This document shows, in pieces, positions 26,186-34,628 of a DNA stretch of 64,000 nt (position 1 is its first letter; every line of letters begins with the position of its first letter). The position numbers and the translations under genes are program-made. Below the pieces are notes generated by a model, which saw nothing but the letters and a program-made list of their open reading frames with translations, was not told where the DNA came from and did no database searches. Source of the stretch: an uncultured Eubacteriales bacterium (GTDB taxonomy: Bacteria > Bacillota > Clostridia > Oscillospirales > UBA644); contig CAKSTW010000003.1 in NCBI GenBank assembly GCA_934501435.1, positions 186,001 to 250,000 on the forward strand, given 5' to 3'.

Positions 26186-26235
26186 TTTGCGACTTATTCG
26201 CAAATTATTATAGCACGGAAAGGCGTTTTCGTCAA
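26186..26235 (-). promoter_or_regulatory. Promoter with candidate Zur operator
   Basis: On the minus strand: -35 TTGACG (26230-26235), a 17-bp spacer and -10 TATAAT (26207-26212). A perfect inverted repeat TTTGCG-N7-CGCAAA (26186-26204) sits immediately downstream of the -10 over the likely transcription start, the right place for a repressor. Confidence 0.7.
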
Positions 26236-26250
26236 GAGGGTCGGATAAAA

Positions 26251-26276
26251 AAATCCCGAACAGAAGTTCGGGATTT
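26251..26276 (-). terminator. Terminator of the comEC-ywlG run
   Basis: An 11-bp stem AAATCCCGAAC/GTTCGGGATTT with AGAA loop and, on the minus strand, a TTTTTTT tail just past the ywlG stop. Confidence 0.88.
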
Positions 26277-26282
26277 CGGTTT

Positions 26283-26819
26283 TTATTTATATTCGGCGCG
26301 CTCTCCGCCGATAAGTTTCGGACGGGTGTTTGCGGAAATTATGAGAGCCTTGCCTATTCTGTCATTTTCGAGCCTTAACGGAACGGCGACCTTTTTGAGG
26401 TGCATACCGATAAGGGTACAGCCGATATCAATACCGCCGTCGGCTTTTATTTCTTCAAGGACGACGGGGTCTTTGAAATTTTTATAGCAGGTCGTCGCAA
26501 AACTCCCGCCCGCCTTGACTTTCGGAACGACCCAGACGGGTTCGGCAAAAGGAACGGCTTCTCTTTCGACGACTATCGCACGGTTCAGGTGTTCGCAGCA
26601 CTGAGCGGCAAGGTATATTCCCTTTTCGTCGAGAAGCGGTTTTACGGCGTTATAAATTGCGACAGCAGTCTCTTCGGAAGAGGCTTTTCCGGGGTTATTG
26701 CCCGAGACCTCGCTCGTAGAGCAGCCGACGACAAGTATCTGTCCCCTTTTCATGTTTGCTCTTTCAATAAATTCCGAAAATGTTTTTTTCGCCTGTTCGG
26801 CAATCAGACCAAGATCCAT
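26283..26819 (-). CDS. ywlG: YwlG/TIGR01440 family protein (DUF436)
   Basis: 178-aa cytosolic protein. The N-terminal helix with FSEFIERANMKRGQILVVGCSTSEV and the internal CCEHLNRAIVVERE and DGGIDIGCTLIGMHL motifs are those of the DUF436/TIGR01440 family, widespread in Firmicutes. The function is not established. The family's fold recalls CoA- or nucleotide-utilising enzymes, but nothing here settles it. It is last in a five-gene run with the ECF S-component 11 bp upstream. Confidence 0.85.
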   Translation of the reverse strand: MDLGLIAEQAKKTFSEFIERANMKRGQILVVGCSTSEVSGNNPGKASSEETAVAIYNAVKPLLDEKGIYLAAQCCEHLNRAIVVEREAVPFAEPVWVVPKVKAGGSFATTCYKNFKDPVVLEEIKADGGIDIGCTLIGMHLKKVAVPLRLENDRIGKALIISANTRPKLIGGERAEYK

Positions 26820-26830
26820 AACGGGCTCCT

Positions 26831-27352
26831 TTAATAAAAGATTTTATCGGCTTTCGATTTGCGCAGTATCTCGCTTATGATAACGGCAAAGACTATTCCC
26901 ATACCGCCCTGGAATGCGTCTCCGGGAAGGGTTGCAAGACCTGCGGCAAAGCCCGCTCCGAGGAACACCGCGGAGAAAAGATAGTAGCCGCCGACCATTA
27001 TTATTTCAGCGACAAGTCCGCCGACGATTTTTCCGACAATCGGAAAACGCATTTTGGACATTCCCTTAACGATAAGCGCCGCGACGAGAGCCATTACGAA
27101 TTTGATTATGAAAGTCGCGACGGCATAAGTAGGATAGCCGGCAAACAGGTCGGCAAGGCTGCTGCCTATACCTGCGGCAAAAGCTCCGTAAACTGGTCCG
27201 AGATAAAAGCCCGAAAGCAGAACGAAACAGTCGCCGATATGGATATATCCGCCGAGAGGCGACGGGAAAAGATGTATCATGGTGAAGATACAGGTTATTG
27301 CGGCAAAGAGTGCCGTCAGAACGAGTTTTTTGATGTGTGTTGAGTTTTTCAT
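26831..27352 (-). CDS. ECF transporter S component
   Basis: 173-aa membrane protein with about six helices, the substrate-capture subunit of an energy-coupling-factor vitamin transporter. The SPLGGYIHIGDCFVLLSGF stretch and N-terminal basic helix with AAITCIF are typical of S components; the short-chain Ala/Gly small-residue helix 1 docks to EcfT. The vitamin cannot be told from sequence, and there is no riboswitch in the 5 bp separating it from the upstream gene. EcfA/T must be encoded elsewhere (group II type). Confidence 0.85.
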   Translation of the reverse strand: MKNSTHIKKLVLTALFAAITCIFTMIHLFPSPLGGYIHIGDCFVLLSGFYLGPVYGAFAAGIGSSLADLFAGYPTYAVATFIIKFVMALVAALIVKGMSKMRFPIVGKIVGGLVAEIIMVGGYYLFSAVFLGAGFAAGLATLPGDAFQGGMGIVFAVIISEILRKSKADKIFY

Positions 27353-27356
27353 TTTG

Positions 27357-27836
27357 TTACCTCCTGATTTCTTTCCATTCTTCTATAAGCATTCCGACAG
27401 AAAAGGCGGCGTTTGCGGGACTTGTCGAAGGAAGCGCCTTCGCCGTGATTTCCATCGAAGAAGCCATATATTTTTTATAATATTTCTCCGAAGTTTTTCC
27501 GTTGAGAAATATTTTCTTTATCCCCGTATTTTTTACGAGCGACGGAATGTCGTTCGGTTCGGCGTTCTTTATAGACGCGTCGGACGACCCCGTTATTTCG
27601 CAGCTGCCGATAACGTCCCACAGCGCGACTTTGTTTTTCGAAAGAAACGCTTTCTTTTCGCTTATTGTTTCGGGTTCTTTATCCGAAAAAACGGCGGCAA
27701 GGACTTTCCAGAAACGGTTCTGCTTATGTCCGTAGAAAAAGCCCGTTTCTCTCGATTTTACCGACGGAAAACTGCCGAGAACAAGAATTTCGGCGTTTTC
27801 GGGGACGAACGCGGGGATAGGGTGAACCGTTTTCAT
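27357..27836 (-). CDS. DNA-deoxyinosine glycosylase
   Basis: 159-aa member of the uracil-DNA glycosylase superfamily that removes hypoxanthine from DNA. The motif LGSFPSVKSRETGFFYGH (near residue 21) with NRFWKVLA, and LPSTSPANA near residue 137, are those of the deoxyinosine glycosylase branch. The start overlaps the HD gene stop by 4 bp. A mismatch uracil glycosylase (Mug-like) function is the alternative. Confidence 0.83.
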   Translation of the reverse strand: MKTVHPIPAFVPENAEILVLGSFPSVKSRETGFFYGHKQNRFWKVLAAVFSDKEPETISEKKAFLSKNKVALWDVIGSCEITGSSDASIKNAEPNDIPSLVKNTGIKKIFLNGKTSEKYYKKYMASSMEITAKALPSTSPANAAFSVGMLIEEWKEIRR

Positions 27837-28423
27837 TTTGTGAGTTCGGCGGTCTCTTTATTTACGCGTTCTTCACAGCTGCGCATTGCAAGAATCGTCT
27901 TTTCCATAAGTTCCTCAAGCGACCAGCCGAGGTTGTCAGCGCCCTTTGCTATTATGTCTCTTGAACAGCCCGCGGCAAATTTCTTATCCTTATATTTCTT
28001 TTTAAGGCTTGAGACCTCCATATCGCAGACGCTTTTCGACGGTCTCATTTTTGCGGCGGCGCCGATAAGACCCGTGAGTTCGTCGGCGGCGAAAAGAATT
28101 TTTTCCATTTCGCAGGACGGTTCGACGTCGCAGCAGATACCGTAGCCGTGACTGCAGACCGCATGGATAAGTTCGTCGGACGCGCCTCCCGCCTTAAGGA
28201 GTTCGGGCGCTTTTTTGCAGTGTTCTTCGGGATAAAGTTCGAAATCTATATCGTGGAGAAGTCCCACCGTCGCCCAGAAATCGGCGTCGGCGCCGTTCCC
28301 TGTTTCATCGGCATACCAGCGCATTACTCCCTCAACAGTGAGAGCATGGAGAATATGAAACGGTTCTTTGTTGTATTTTTTCAGCAAAGCGACCGCTTCG
28401 TCGCGGGTAAGGTTTGAATTCAT
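27833..28423 (-). CDS. HD-domain hydrolase
   Basis: 196-aa cytosolic protein of the HD superfamily. Metal ligands appear as His in FHILHALTVEGVMRW, the HD pair in GLLHDIDFELYPEEHCKK and His/Asp in HAVCSHGYG and FAADELTGLI. Such stand-alone HD proteins are predicted phosphohydrolases, substrate unknown. The N-terminal NLTRDEAVALLKKYNKEP is common in clostridial versions. AGGAGG lies inside the end of comEC. Confidence 0.85.
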   Translation of the reverse strand: MNSNLTRDEAVALLKKYNKEPFHILHALTVEGVMRWYADETGNGADADFWATVGLLHDIDFELYPEEHCKKAPELLKAGGASDELIHAVCSHGYGICCDVEPSCEMEKILFAADELTGLIGAAAKMRPSKSVCDMEVSSLKKKYKDKKFAAGCSRDIIAKGADNLGWSLEELMEKTILAMRSCEERVNKETAELTK

Positions 28424-28424
28424 A

Positions 28425-30809
28425 TCAGGCAGCCTCCTTTGTTTTGACGGAGAAGTTTTCTCCGTCGAGCGTGAAAATTATGTTTCCGCTGTTCATGGTA
28501 TAGTAAACTTTGCCGTACTTTTCAAGACGGGAAACGGTATCGCCGTTCGGGTGTCCGTATCTGTTTTTCTTCGCGCAGGAAATGACCGACGCTTCGGGCG
28601 TTATCTGCGAAAGGAACTCTTCGCAGGCGGAATATTTCGAGCCGTGATGACCGACGAGATAGATATCGGTATCAAGCGCCGGATATTTTTCGATAAGTTT
28701 CTTTTCGCCGACTTTCGAAAGGTCGCCGCAAAGCAGAACGTCGGTATCGGCAAAATCAAGGAAAAGGACGGTACTGTTATCGTTTTCGTCGGCGTTTCCC
28801 GACATGTGTCCGAGAAGAAGATCCACTTCGGCACAGTCAAGTTTCAGAGTCTCGTCTTCGTAAAGAACGGTAAATCTTGTCTTGTACTGTCTGAGATATT
28901 CGTGGAGTTCCTCGTCCTCCTGCGGATCGGGGCTTGAATACGGAATAATAACTTCCCTTGTCTTTATCTTTGAAACAAGCGTTTCGACTCCGTTCATATG
29001 GTCGTCGTGCATGTGAGAAATTATCAGTTTGTCTATTTTGTCGTAACCCTTTGAAAGGATATATTCGGCGCAGCGGTCGCCCGGTTCGACTGTCCCTCCG
29101 CAATCGTAAACATAAACTTTATCGCCGCAGGTAATGACCGTGCAGCTGCCCTGCCCGACGTCGATAAACGCGACTTCGATCTTTCCCTCGGGACGGGAAG
29201 AGTCAACGGAATTTTCGGTAAAGAAATATACGCCTACCGAAAGAACTATTACAAGAAGCGCAACGACGGCGGAGCGCAGAGTCCCGATCTTGCGACTTTT
29301 ATCTTTCTTTTTGACGGGAGACACGATAAGCCAGACGATGAACGCCGCAAGCACAAGAGCAATGACCGACAGAATGAGCCACCGATCCCCGACGAAACTC
29401 ATATCGAGAGTATAGGAAGACGCGGACCCCGCGAGAAAAGAAGTAAATTTTGCGGAAAGCATGATAAGGGAAACTCCGATCTTTGAAATGTACGCACACG
29501 GCAGCGCGAAAAACGAAAGCAAAGGAATAAACGAAACGATCAGAGCGACTACGGCAAACACGAAAGAAAACGTAACGAACGGGAAGATAAGAACGTTGCC
29601 CAAAATTCCGAGATATGAAGCCGTTCCGAAGCAGGCTATCGACACCGGAAACGTCGCGACCGTACAGACAACGGAAGTTATGACCGCCGAGACAATACCG
29701 CCCGAAAGTTTTCCGAGGCGGACGGAACAGCGGACAAACAGGAAGTTTACGGCAGCCGTATGAAGAGGTTTATAAAAGAAGACTATCGCCGCGGTCGAGG
29801 CAAAGGATAAAAGGAAAGACGGCGAAGAAACTATAAACGGATCGAAAAGGACTATAAGGAAAAGCGCAAGTCCGAAAGTATTCTTCGTATCGGAGCGCCT
29901 GTTCACCGCCGAACCGATAAGCAGAACGAACTGCATTATGACGGCGCGGATAACGGACGGAGAAAATCCGGAAAGAGCGGCAAGCAACAGCATTGCAGAA
30001 GCCGCCGCGACATATTTGAGATATTTGTGCCCCGCTTTCGCGAAGAGCGCAAAGAAGAATACGGAAAGGATTCCGACGTGAAGACCCGAGACCGCAAGAA
30101 GATGGGAAATGCCCGCGGCTCTGAAATCTTCCTTTATTTCGGGGTCCATATCGGAAGTGTCTCCGAAGAGAAAGCCCTTGACGACGTCGGAAACATCGCC
30201 GAAAAGATATTCGAGACGGCTTTCCGCCGCAATCTTTATTCTGTTTATCTTTACATTAAAGTCGCTCGGATCGGGAGATATGACCGAAGCCTGTCCTTTG
30301 TTTTTCGCGAAGAAAGCAACTCCGTTGTAGCGGTAATAATGGTTCCGCTCTCCCTTTTCGAATTTGAATAAAGACGAAACGCGGCTTCCGACGGAGATAT
30401 TTTCTTCGTTAAAGCCGTAAAATACGATATTTACGTCTTTCAGTTCTTCGGGACTTTCTATTTTTCCGAAATAACGGTAATAGCCGTTTGAAGTAAGCGT
30501 CGGTTCTCTGTAAATGTAAACCGTACATTCTTTCTCGGAGCCCGAATATCCGTTTTGCACGGACAGCATCTCCGAATTCTTTACCGCCCAGATATTTCCG
30601 ACGATAAAGAACACGGTAAGAAAGAGGACTGCCGCAAGACAGAGTTCCTTTCTTTTCGGCTTTATGACCGAAAAGCAGGAGATCGCCGCAATAAGAACGA
30701 GAGGTATTACGGAAAACGCGGTATCGAAACTTGCCGAACTGAAAATGAACTCGCGCAGGAACGCCGAAGCAAAAGCCGCGGCGCCCGTAATAAGAAGCGG
30801 TCTTTTCAT
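28425..30809 (-). CDS. comEC: ComEC/Rec2 competence protein
   Basis: 794-aa channel for DNA uptake. An N-terminal membrane pair is followed by a DUF4131-like extracytoplasmic OB region, the Competence domain with GFLFGDTSDMDPEIKEDFRA and HLLAVSGLHVG (near residues 215-245) and many helices, then a C-terminal metallo-beta-lactamase-like domain with SHMHDDHMNG (near residue 600). The ATG at 30809 is preferred because GGGG lies 11 nt before it; the ATG at 30827 has no site. No comEA is adjacent. Presence does not prove natural competence. Confidence 0.93.
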   Translation of the reverse strand: MKRPLLITGAAAFASAFLREFIFSSASFDTAFSVIPLVLIAAISCFSVIKPKRKELCLAAVLFLTVFFIVGNIWAVKNSEMLSVQNGYSGSEKECTVYIYREPTLTSNGYYRYFGKIESPEELKDVNIVFYGFNEENISVGSRVSSLFKFEKGERNHYYRYNGVAFFAKNKGQASVISPDPSDFNVKINRIKIAAESRLEYLFGDVSDVVKGFLFGDTSDMDPEIKEDFRAAGISHLLAVSGLHVGILSVFFFALFAKAGHKYLKYVAAASAMLLLAALSGFSPSVIRAVIMQFVLLIGSAVNRRSDTKNTFGLALFLIVLFDPFIVSSPSFLLSFASTAAIVFFYKPLHTAAVNFLFVRCSVRLGKLSGGIVSAVITSVVCTVATFPVSIACFGTASYLGILGNVLIFPFVTFSFVFAVVALIVSFIPLLSFFALPCAYISKIGVSLIMLSAKFTSFLAGSASSYTLDMSFVGDRWLILSVIALVLAAFIVWLIVSPVKKKDKSRKIGTLRSAVVALLVIVLSVGVYFFTENSVDSSRPEGKIEVAFIDVGQGSCTVITCGDKVYVYDCGGTVEPGDRCAEYILSKGYDKIDKLIISHMHDDHMNGVETLVSKIKTREVIIPYSSPDPQEDEELHEYLRQYKTRFTVLYEDETLKLDCAEVDLLLGHMSGNADENDNSTVLFLDFADTDVLLCGDLSKVGEKKLIEKYPALDTDIYLVGHHGSKYSACEEFLSQITPEASVISCAKKNRYGHPNGDTVSRLEKYGKVYYTMNSGNIIFTLDGENFSVKTKEAA

Positions 30810-30884
30810 ACAAAAATATCCCCACATCGTATTCGTTTCAGTCTATCATGTAAATATGACAAAAGTACGAAAAAACCGCCGATT

Positions 30885-31460
30885 TCAGTCATTTTTCGTA
30901 AAAAATGAGACCGCAAGATAGGCGGAAACGAGAAGCAGGGAAAAATTGCCCGTTCCGGAAAGAAAAATAAATAAAGACAGCGAAAACAGAGCCGCGATAA
31001 ACACAAAAGAAACGGTTCTGCTGATAAGAACGGCTTTTTTATATGCAAGCGCCCGAAAAAGGATATTCCGAAGTACCCTGCCGCCGTCGAGAGGGAAAAC
31101 GGGAAGAATATTCAGAAGGAAATATGCAAAGTTATATGCGATAAAAACGCCGTTTTCCTCAAAATACAGGCTTCTGCTTATAAGAAACGCAAGAAGCGCA
31201 ATAATAAGGTTGAAAAGAGGCCCTGCAAGAAGCGCCGTGTTTTCCTTTGCAAAAGAGAGTTTCGAAGTGCTTGAAAACTCTGCGGAAATTCCAAACGGAA
31301 GCACCCTTACAGACTTTATTCTCGCCTTGAAAACACAGTAGAAAAACAGATGCGCGCTTTCGTGAAAGGACGCCGAAACAAAAATATAGACGAGGGTTTT
31401 TCCCCCGTCGAAAAGATAAAAAAGCCCCCAGAAAACGAGGGTCAGGATATCGCCTTTCAT
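30885..31460 (-). CDS. SpoIVFB-like M50 site-2 protease
   Basis: 191-aa intramembrane metalloprotease. The zinc motif HESAH (near residue 33) and the second-site NILPVFPLDGGRVL (near 107) are both intact, with about five to six helices between and around them. It lacks the C-terminal CBS domain of B. subtilis SpoIVFB, so it is short. In a genome with spoIVB it is the likely pro-sigma-K processing enzyme. The start overlaps a 74-aa single-span protein by 4 bp (ATGA). Confidence 0.82.
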   Translation of the reverse strand: MKGDILTLVFWGLFYLFDGGKTLVYIFVSASFHESAHLFFYCVFKARIKSVRVLPFGISAEFSSTSKLSFAKENTALLAGPLFNLIIALLAFLISRSLYFEENGVFIAYNFAYFLLNILPVFPLDGGRVLRNILFRALAYKKAVLISRTVSFVFIAALFSLSLFIFLSGTGNFSLLLVSAYLAVSFFTKND

Positions 31461-31681
31461 TTTTCCGGAGTCATCTTCATTGTGTCGTTTATAAGTCCGT
31501 CCATATCGAACGCAGACTTTTCGACGACCGTTACGTTTCCGAAGCCCGACGTTTCCGAAAAGACGGGCGCCGGAGTTTCGGGAATAAAAGTTTTCGCCGT
31601 GTAAAAACCCGTAACGTAGATTATCGCAAAAACAAGTCTCCAGCCGAGAAAAAACTTCAATCGCGACGGTATTTTTTTCAT
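31457..31681 (-). CDS. 74-aa single-span membrane protein, upstream partner of the M50 protease
   Basis: Small protein with a basic N-terminus (MKKIPSRLKFF), one membrane helix (about residues 12-32) and a 40-residue outside tail (SETSGFGNVTVVEKSAFDMD). Its stop overlaps the protease start, so translation is coupled. SpoIVFA, which holds SpoIVFB inactive, occupies this position in B. subtilis, but that protein is larger with an M23 domain; this one has none. A minimal SpoIVFA- or BofA-like regulator is inference. Confidence 0.6.
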   Translation of the reverse strand: MKKIPSRLKFFLGWRLVFAIIYVTGFYTAKTFIPETPAPVFSETSGFGNVTVVEKSAFDMDGLINDTMKMTPEK

Positions 31682-31738
31682 TTCATCACTTCCCGCATAT
31701 AAAATTATGAAATTTCTTTAAGTTTTATGTTATCCGTA

Positions 31739-31767
31739 TTGACAAAAAAAGTTTTTAACTGTATAAT
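31739..31767 (+). promoter_or_regulatory. Consensus sigma-A promoter for rodA
   Basis: TTGACA (31739-31744), a 17-bp spacer and TATAAT (31762-31767): a full consensus match, 38 bp before the GTG start. Confidence 0.9.
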
Positions 31768-31805
31768 AAACAAGGTTCACGATAAATTTTCGGGAGGGCT
31801 TTGAA

Positions 31806-32948
31806 GTGAGAGACTTCTTCTCCGCCGTGGGAGCCGCGGTCTGGAACTATATCAGAGAAGCCGATAAGCTTTTGGCTGTCGCAGTCCTCACCCTTTCGAC
31901 TTTCGGAGTCGTCGCCATTTCGAGCGCGACGATGTATGACCCGTCTCTCCAGAAAAGATCGCTCATAATTCAGACGGCGGCTATCCTTATCGGATTTCTG
32001 GTAATGATAATCCTGTCTAAAATCGACTATGACATTCTGTCGGAACTTTCTCCGTATATCGTGGGGTTCGCGTTTCTTCTGAATCTCTTCACCGCGATCT
32101 TCGCCCCGAATATCAACGGAAACAAAAACTGGCTCATTATCGGCCCGATCTCGGTACAGACTTCGGAAATAACGAAAGCGTTCTTTGCGCTTACTATTTC
32201 CGCTCATTTGAGAAAGATCGGAGGAGAACCCGCAAGTTTCAAAAACATTCTCTTTCTCGGGCTGCATTTCCTCTGTTACGCCGCGCCGATAGTTTTACAG
32301 AAAGATATAGGTTCGGTGCTCGTTTATCTTTGCGCGTTCGCAGTTCTTCTGTATATGTCGGGACTTCAGTACAGATACCTGATAGCCGGCGGAGTTATCG
32401 TCGTTGCGGCGGTCCCTCTCGTATGGAAATTTCTTTCGACGTATCAGAAAGCGCGTATAATCTACGGTTTTCAGCCGGAACTCGATCCGCTCGGATACGG
32501 ACTCCAGCCGCTCGTTTCGAAAATCGCGCTCGGCTCGGGAGGTCTTACGGGACTCGGATACGGAAACGGGATACAGACCCAGAACGATCTTCTCCCCGCG
32601 AGCAGCACAGACTTTATTTTCGGAATTATCGGGGAAGAATTCGGCTTTATCGGCTGTATGTTCGTTATATTAATGCTTATCTTCATAGTCCTTTTAATTG
32701 CGCGGGACGCGTCTAAAGCGAAGGACTATTGCGGAAAATATATCTGTATAACCGTCGCTTCCGTTATAGCGGTACAAACGATAATAAATATCGGAATGTG
32801 CGTGGGGCTCTCCCCCGTCATCGGTATCACCCTGCCGTTCGTAAGTTACGGAGGCTCTTCGGTTCTCAGTATGTATATCTGTCTCGGACTCGTTCAGGGG
32901 ACGAGAATAAGAAGAGAAAAAGTCCTTAATTTCACCCGCAGATACTGA
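31806..32948 (+). CDS. rodA: RodA/FtsW/SpoVE-family peptidoglycan polymerase
   Basis: 380-aa SEDS glycosyltransferase that polymerises lipid II with a partner class B PBP. About ten helices; signature regions include GNKNWLIIG, PSEITK-like QTSEITKAFF, QKDIGSVLVY (catalytic Asp), and PVIGITLPFVSYGGSS near the end. GTG start with GGGAGGG upstream. RodA is favoured over FtsW or SpoVE by overall similarity and by standing alone rather than in a division cluster; no mreCD or PBP is adjacent, so the exact member is uncertain. Confidence 0.85.
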   Translation: MRDFFSAVGAAVWNYIREADKLLAVAVLTLSTFGVVAISSATMYDPSLQKRSLIIQTAAILIGFLVMIILSKIDYDILSELSPYIVGFAFLLNLFTAIFAPNINGNKNWLIIGPISVQTSEITKAFFALTISAHLRKIGGEPASFKNILFLGLHFLCYAAPIVLQKDIGSVLVYLCAFAVLLYMSGLQYRYLIAGGVIVVAAVPLVWKFLSTYQKARIIYGFQPELDPLGYGLQPLVSKIALGSGGLTGLGYGNGIQTQNDLLPASSTDFIFGIIGEEFGFIGCMFVILMLIFIVLLIARDASKAKDYCGKYICITVASVIAVQTIINIGMCVGLSPVIGITLPFVSYGGSSVLSMYICLGLVQGTRIRREKVLNFTRRY

Positions 32949-32999
32949 TAAAACAGATTACGGCAGCCGCCGTTACGGCGGTTTCCGTATCTTATATAT

Positions 33000-33075
33000 G
33001 CTGATGTAGCACAGTCGGTAGTGCAGCTGATTCGTAATCAGCAGGTCGTGCGTTCAAGTCGCATCATCAGCTCCA
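33000..33075 (+). tRNA. tRNA-Thr (anticodon CGT)
   Basis: 76 nt with CCA encoded. Acceptor GCTGATG/CATCAGC pairs fully, the D arm has GTCGGTAG, the anticodon stem GCTGA/TCAGC encloses the loop TTCGTAA with anticodon CGT, and the T arm contains GTTCAAGTC. It is 51 bp after rodA and is followed at once by a terminator. Confidence 0.96.
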
Positions 33076-33112
33076 AAGCCCCAAAGGTTACTCCTTTGGG
33101 GCTTTACTTTTT
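33075..33112 (+). terminator. Terminator of tRNA-Thr
   Basis: A perfect 13-bp stem (33075-33087 with 33093-33105, AAAGCCCCAAAGG) and 5-nt loop, followed by ACTTTTT. Confidence 0.95.
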
Positions 33113-33202
33113 CACTATTAGCTAAAACAAAACGCCTTTTTATCCGACAGAAAAATAACATCAATTTCCCGTCGAATAATACGGGCGGAAGATTGTTTCG
33201 GT

Positions 33203-33264
33203 GAACCGTTGTTCTCGTTATTCGAACTTTGAATGGCGGAGTTCGATTCTCCTACGGCTTACCA
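33203..33264 (+). pseudogene. tRNA-like remnant lacking the D arm
   Basis: 62 nt that end in encoded ACCA. Segments GAACCGT and ACGGCTT can pair with one mismatch as an acceptor stem; TATTC/GAATG encloses a 7-nt loop like an anticodon arm; CGGAG-TTCGATT-CTCCT is a near-perfect T arm with the universal TTCGA. There is no D arm, and the loop lacks U33, so it is unlikely to act in translation. The rest of the 33106-33282 gap shows nothing else I can support. Confidence 0.4.
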
Positions 33265-33281
33265 AAGCAGAGTCGAACCGC

Positions 33282-33316
33282 AAAAAAAAGAAGCCCGTTT
33301 CGGACTTCTTTTTTTT
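33282..33316 (-). terminator. Terminator of the secreted-protein gene
   Basis: GAAG-C-CCG / CGG-A-CTTC hairpin with TTT loop and A/T runs on both sides, just beyond the stop at 33327 on the minus strand. Confidence 0.8.
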
Positions 33317-33326
33317 CAGATCAATT

Positions 33327-34628
33327 TTATCTGTTGTAACTTCTCTTTGCTCTGACAAGGGCAACGACACAACCTGCGGAGACGATCGCGGTTACTGCAA
33401 GAAATGCGGTAAGTGCGTCTGCGGTGTTGTCGGGTTTGTTGCTGCTTCCGCCGTTGTTGTTACCGCTGTTACCGCCGCCGTTACCGCCGTTGTTTATCGG
33501 GGCATACGGATCGTTATAGGTAAAGCCTGCAATGCGTGCGTCGAAATCGGAAACGGTTGCGGCGTACTCTTCAATCACGGCGACAGTATCCTCGTTAAGA
33601 AGTCTGAAAGATTCAGAGTAGGACTTCGCATCTTCACTAAAGGAAGTGGCCTGACCTGCGGGTCTGTACTGAATTATAGCGGAAATAGGATATTTCGGCA
33701 TATTGAACTGATCCATCGACGCAAGTTCTTCGGGAAGGAACTCCTGATATTCCTTAAGAGCTTCAAGAGCGTCGGCGTCGCCGTCGTTTATATTCTCAAT
33801 AATATAGTTAAGTTTTGCAAGAGTTCTATACATTTCCGATGCGGTTTTCAGGACCATATGACCGTCTTCATTAAGATAATCAAAGAAAGCGGTCAGCGCT
33901 GCATAAGCCTCTTTGGCAGTCGGAGCGGCACACATAGCGGATTTGGTTTCTTCGGCTTTTGCCGAAACAGCCTTGACGTCTCTTCCCGAAACATAAAGGG
34001 AGGAGTCGATTGCCATAAAGTGTTCGAAGAGGCCGTTGACGCCTTTTTCTTCGCCTATTTTGGAGTTTGCATAGAATTCCTTGTATGTATCGGTATTGGT
34101 CACGAAACGTTTTGCAAAGGCGTAAAGATAGCCGGAGTTTTCGTCTTTTTTATCCTTAAGCTGCATCGGCCATGTGAAGGCGAGTTCGTCCGGTTTTCCC
34201 GGGTCTCTGATGTCTTTTTCTTCGATAAATTTCACGAAATCATAGAAATAACCGAAAAGTTTATCGGTAAGGAATATCTTATCGGCATCATGACCGCCAC
34301 ACAGCCATTCCTTAAGGAACTTGATTATATCCAAAAGATTGGCTTCCGAAGGATCCGCTTCGTAATTCGTCAAAAGGATATCAATTGCCTTATCAAGCGA
34401 AAGACCGAAAGCCTGCTGATTTGCCGGAGCAAGGTCGCCTTTCGCTCCGGGAGCAACGGGAGTAGACGCCGTTCCCGCGACATAATCGCGAATGCCTTTG
34501 AGGTCGGCAACAATTCTTTCTTTTTCGGAAGTCTCGGTCGCAGAAGTCATTATCGGCATAGCGAAAGAAACGACCATGCAAAGAACAAGCACAATCAAGA
34601 CAGAAAGTTTTATTTTACTGTTTTTCAT
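33327..34628 (-). CDS. Secreted protein with Gly/Asn-rich linker and C-terminal membrane anchor
   Basis: 433 aa. A signal peptide (residues 1-30: basic start, long hydrophobic core, then TSATETS) precedes a mostly helical extracytoplasmic domain of about 330 residues. A flexible linker of Gly, Asn and Ser repeats (about 375-400) leads to one C-terminal helix (ALTAFLAVTAIVSAG) and a basic tail (RAKRSYNR). The layout mimics cell-wall sorting signals, but no LPXTG-type motif precedes the helix, so membrane anchoring is more likely. I do not recognise the main domain. AAAGGAGA precedes the ATG at 34628; the longer frame has none. Confidence 0.75.
   Translation of the reverse strand: MKNSKIKLSVLIVLVLCMVVSFAMPIMTSATETSEKERIVADLKGIRDYVAGTASTPVAPGAKGDLAPANQQAFGLSLDKAIDILLTNYEADPSEANLLDIIKFLKEWLCGGHDADKIFLTDKLFGYFYDFVKFIEEKDIRDPGKPDELAFTWPMQLKDKKDENSGYLYAFAKRFVTNTDTYKEFYANSKIGEEKGVNGLFEHFMAIDSSLYVSGRDVKAVSAKAEETKSAMCAAPTAKEAYAALTAFFDYLNEDGHMVLKTASEMYRTLAKLNYIIENINDGDADALEALKEYQEFLPEELASMDQFNMPKYPISAIIQYRPAGQATSFSEDAKSYSESFRLLNEDTVAVIEEYAATVSDFDARIAGFTYNDPYAPINNGGNGGGNSGNNNGGSSNKPDNTADALTAFLAVTAIVSAGCVVALVRAKRSYNR

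Noticed and set aside
26820..26831. Vitamin riboswitch controlling the ECF S-component
   Set aside because: The gene lies inside a run with a 4-5 bp gap on its upstream side (27353-27356); there is no room for an aptamer.
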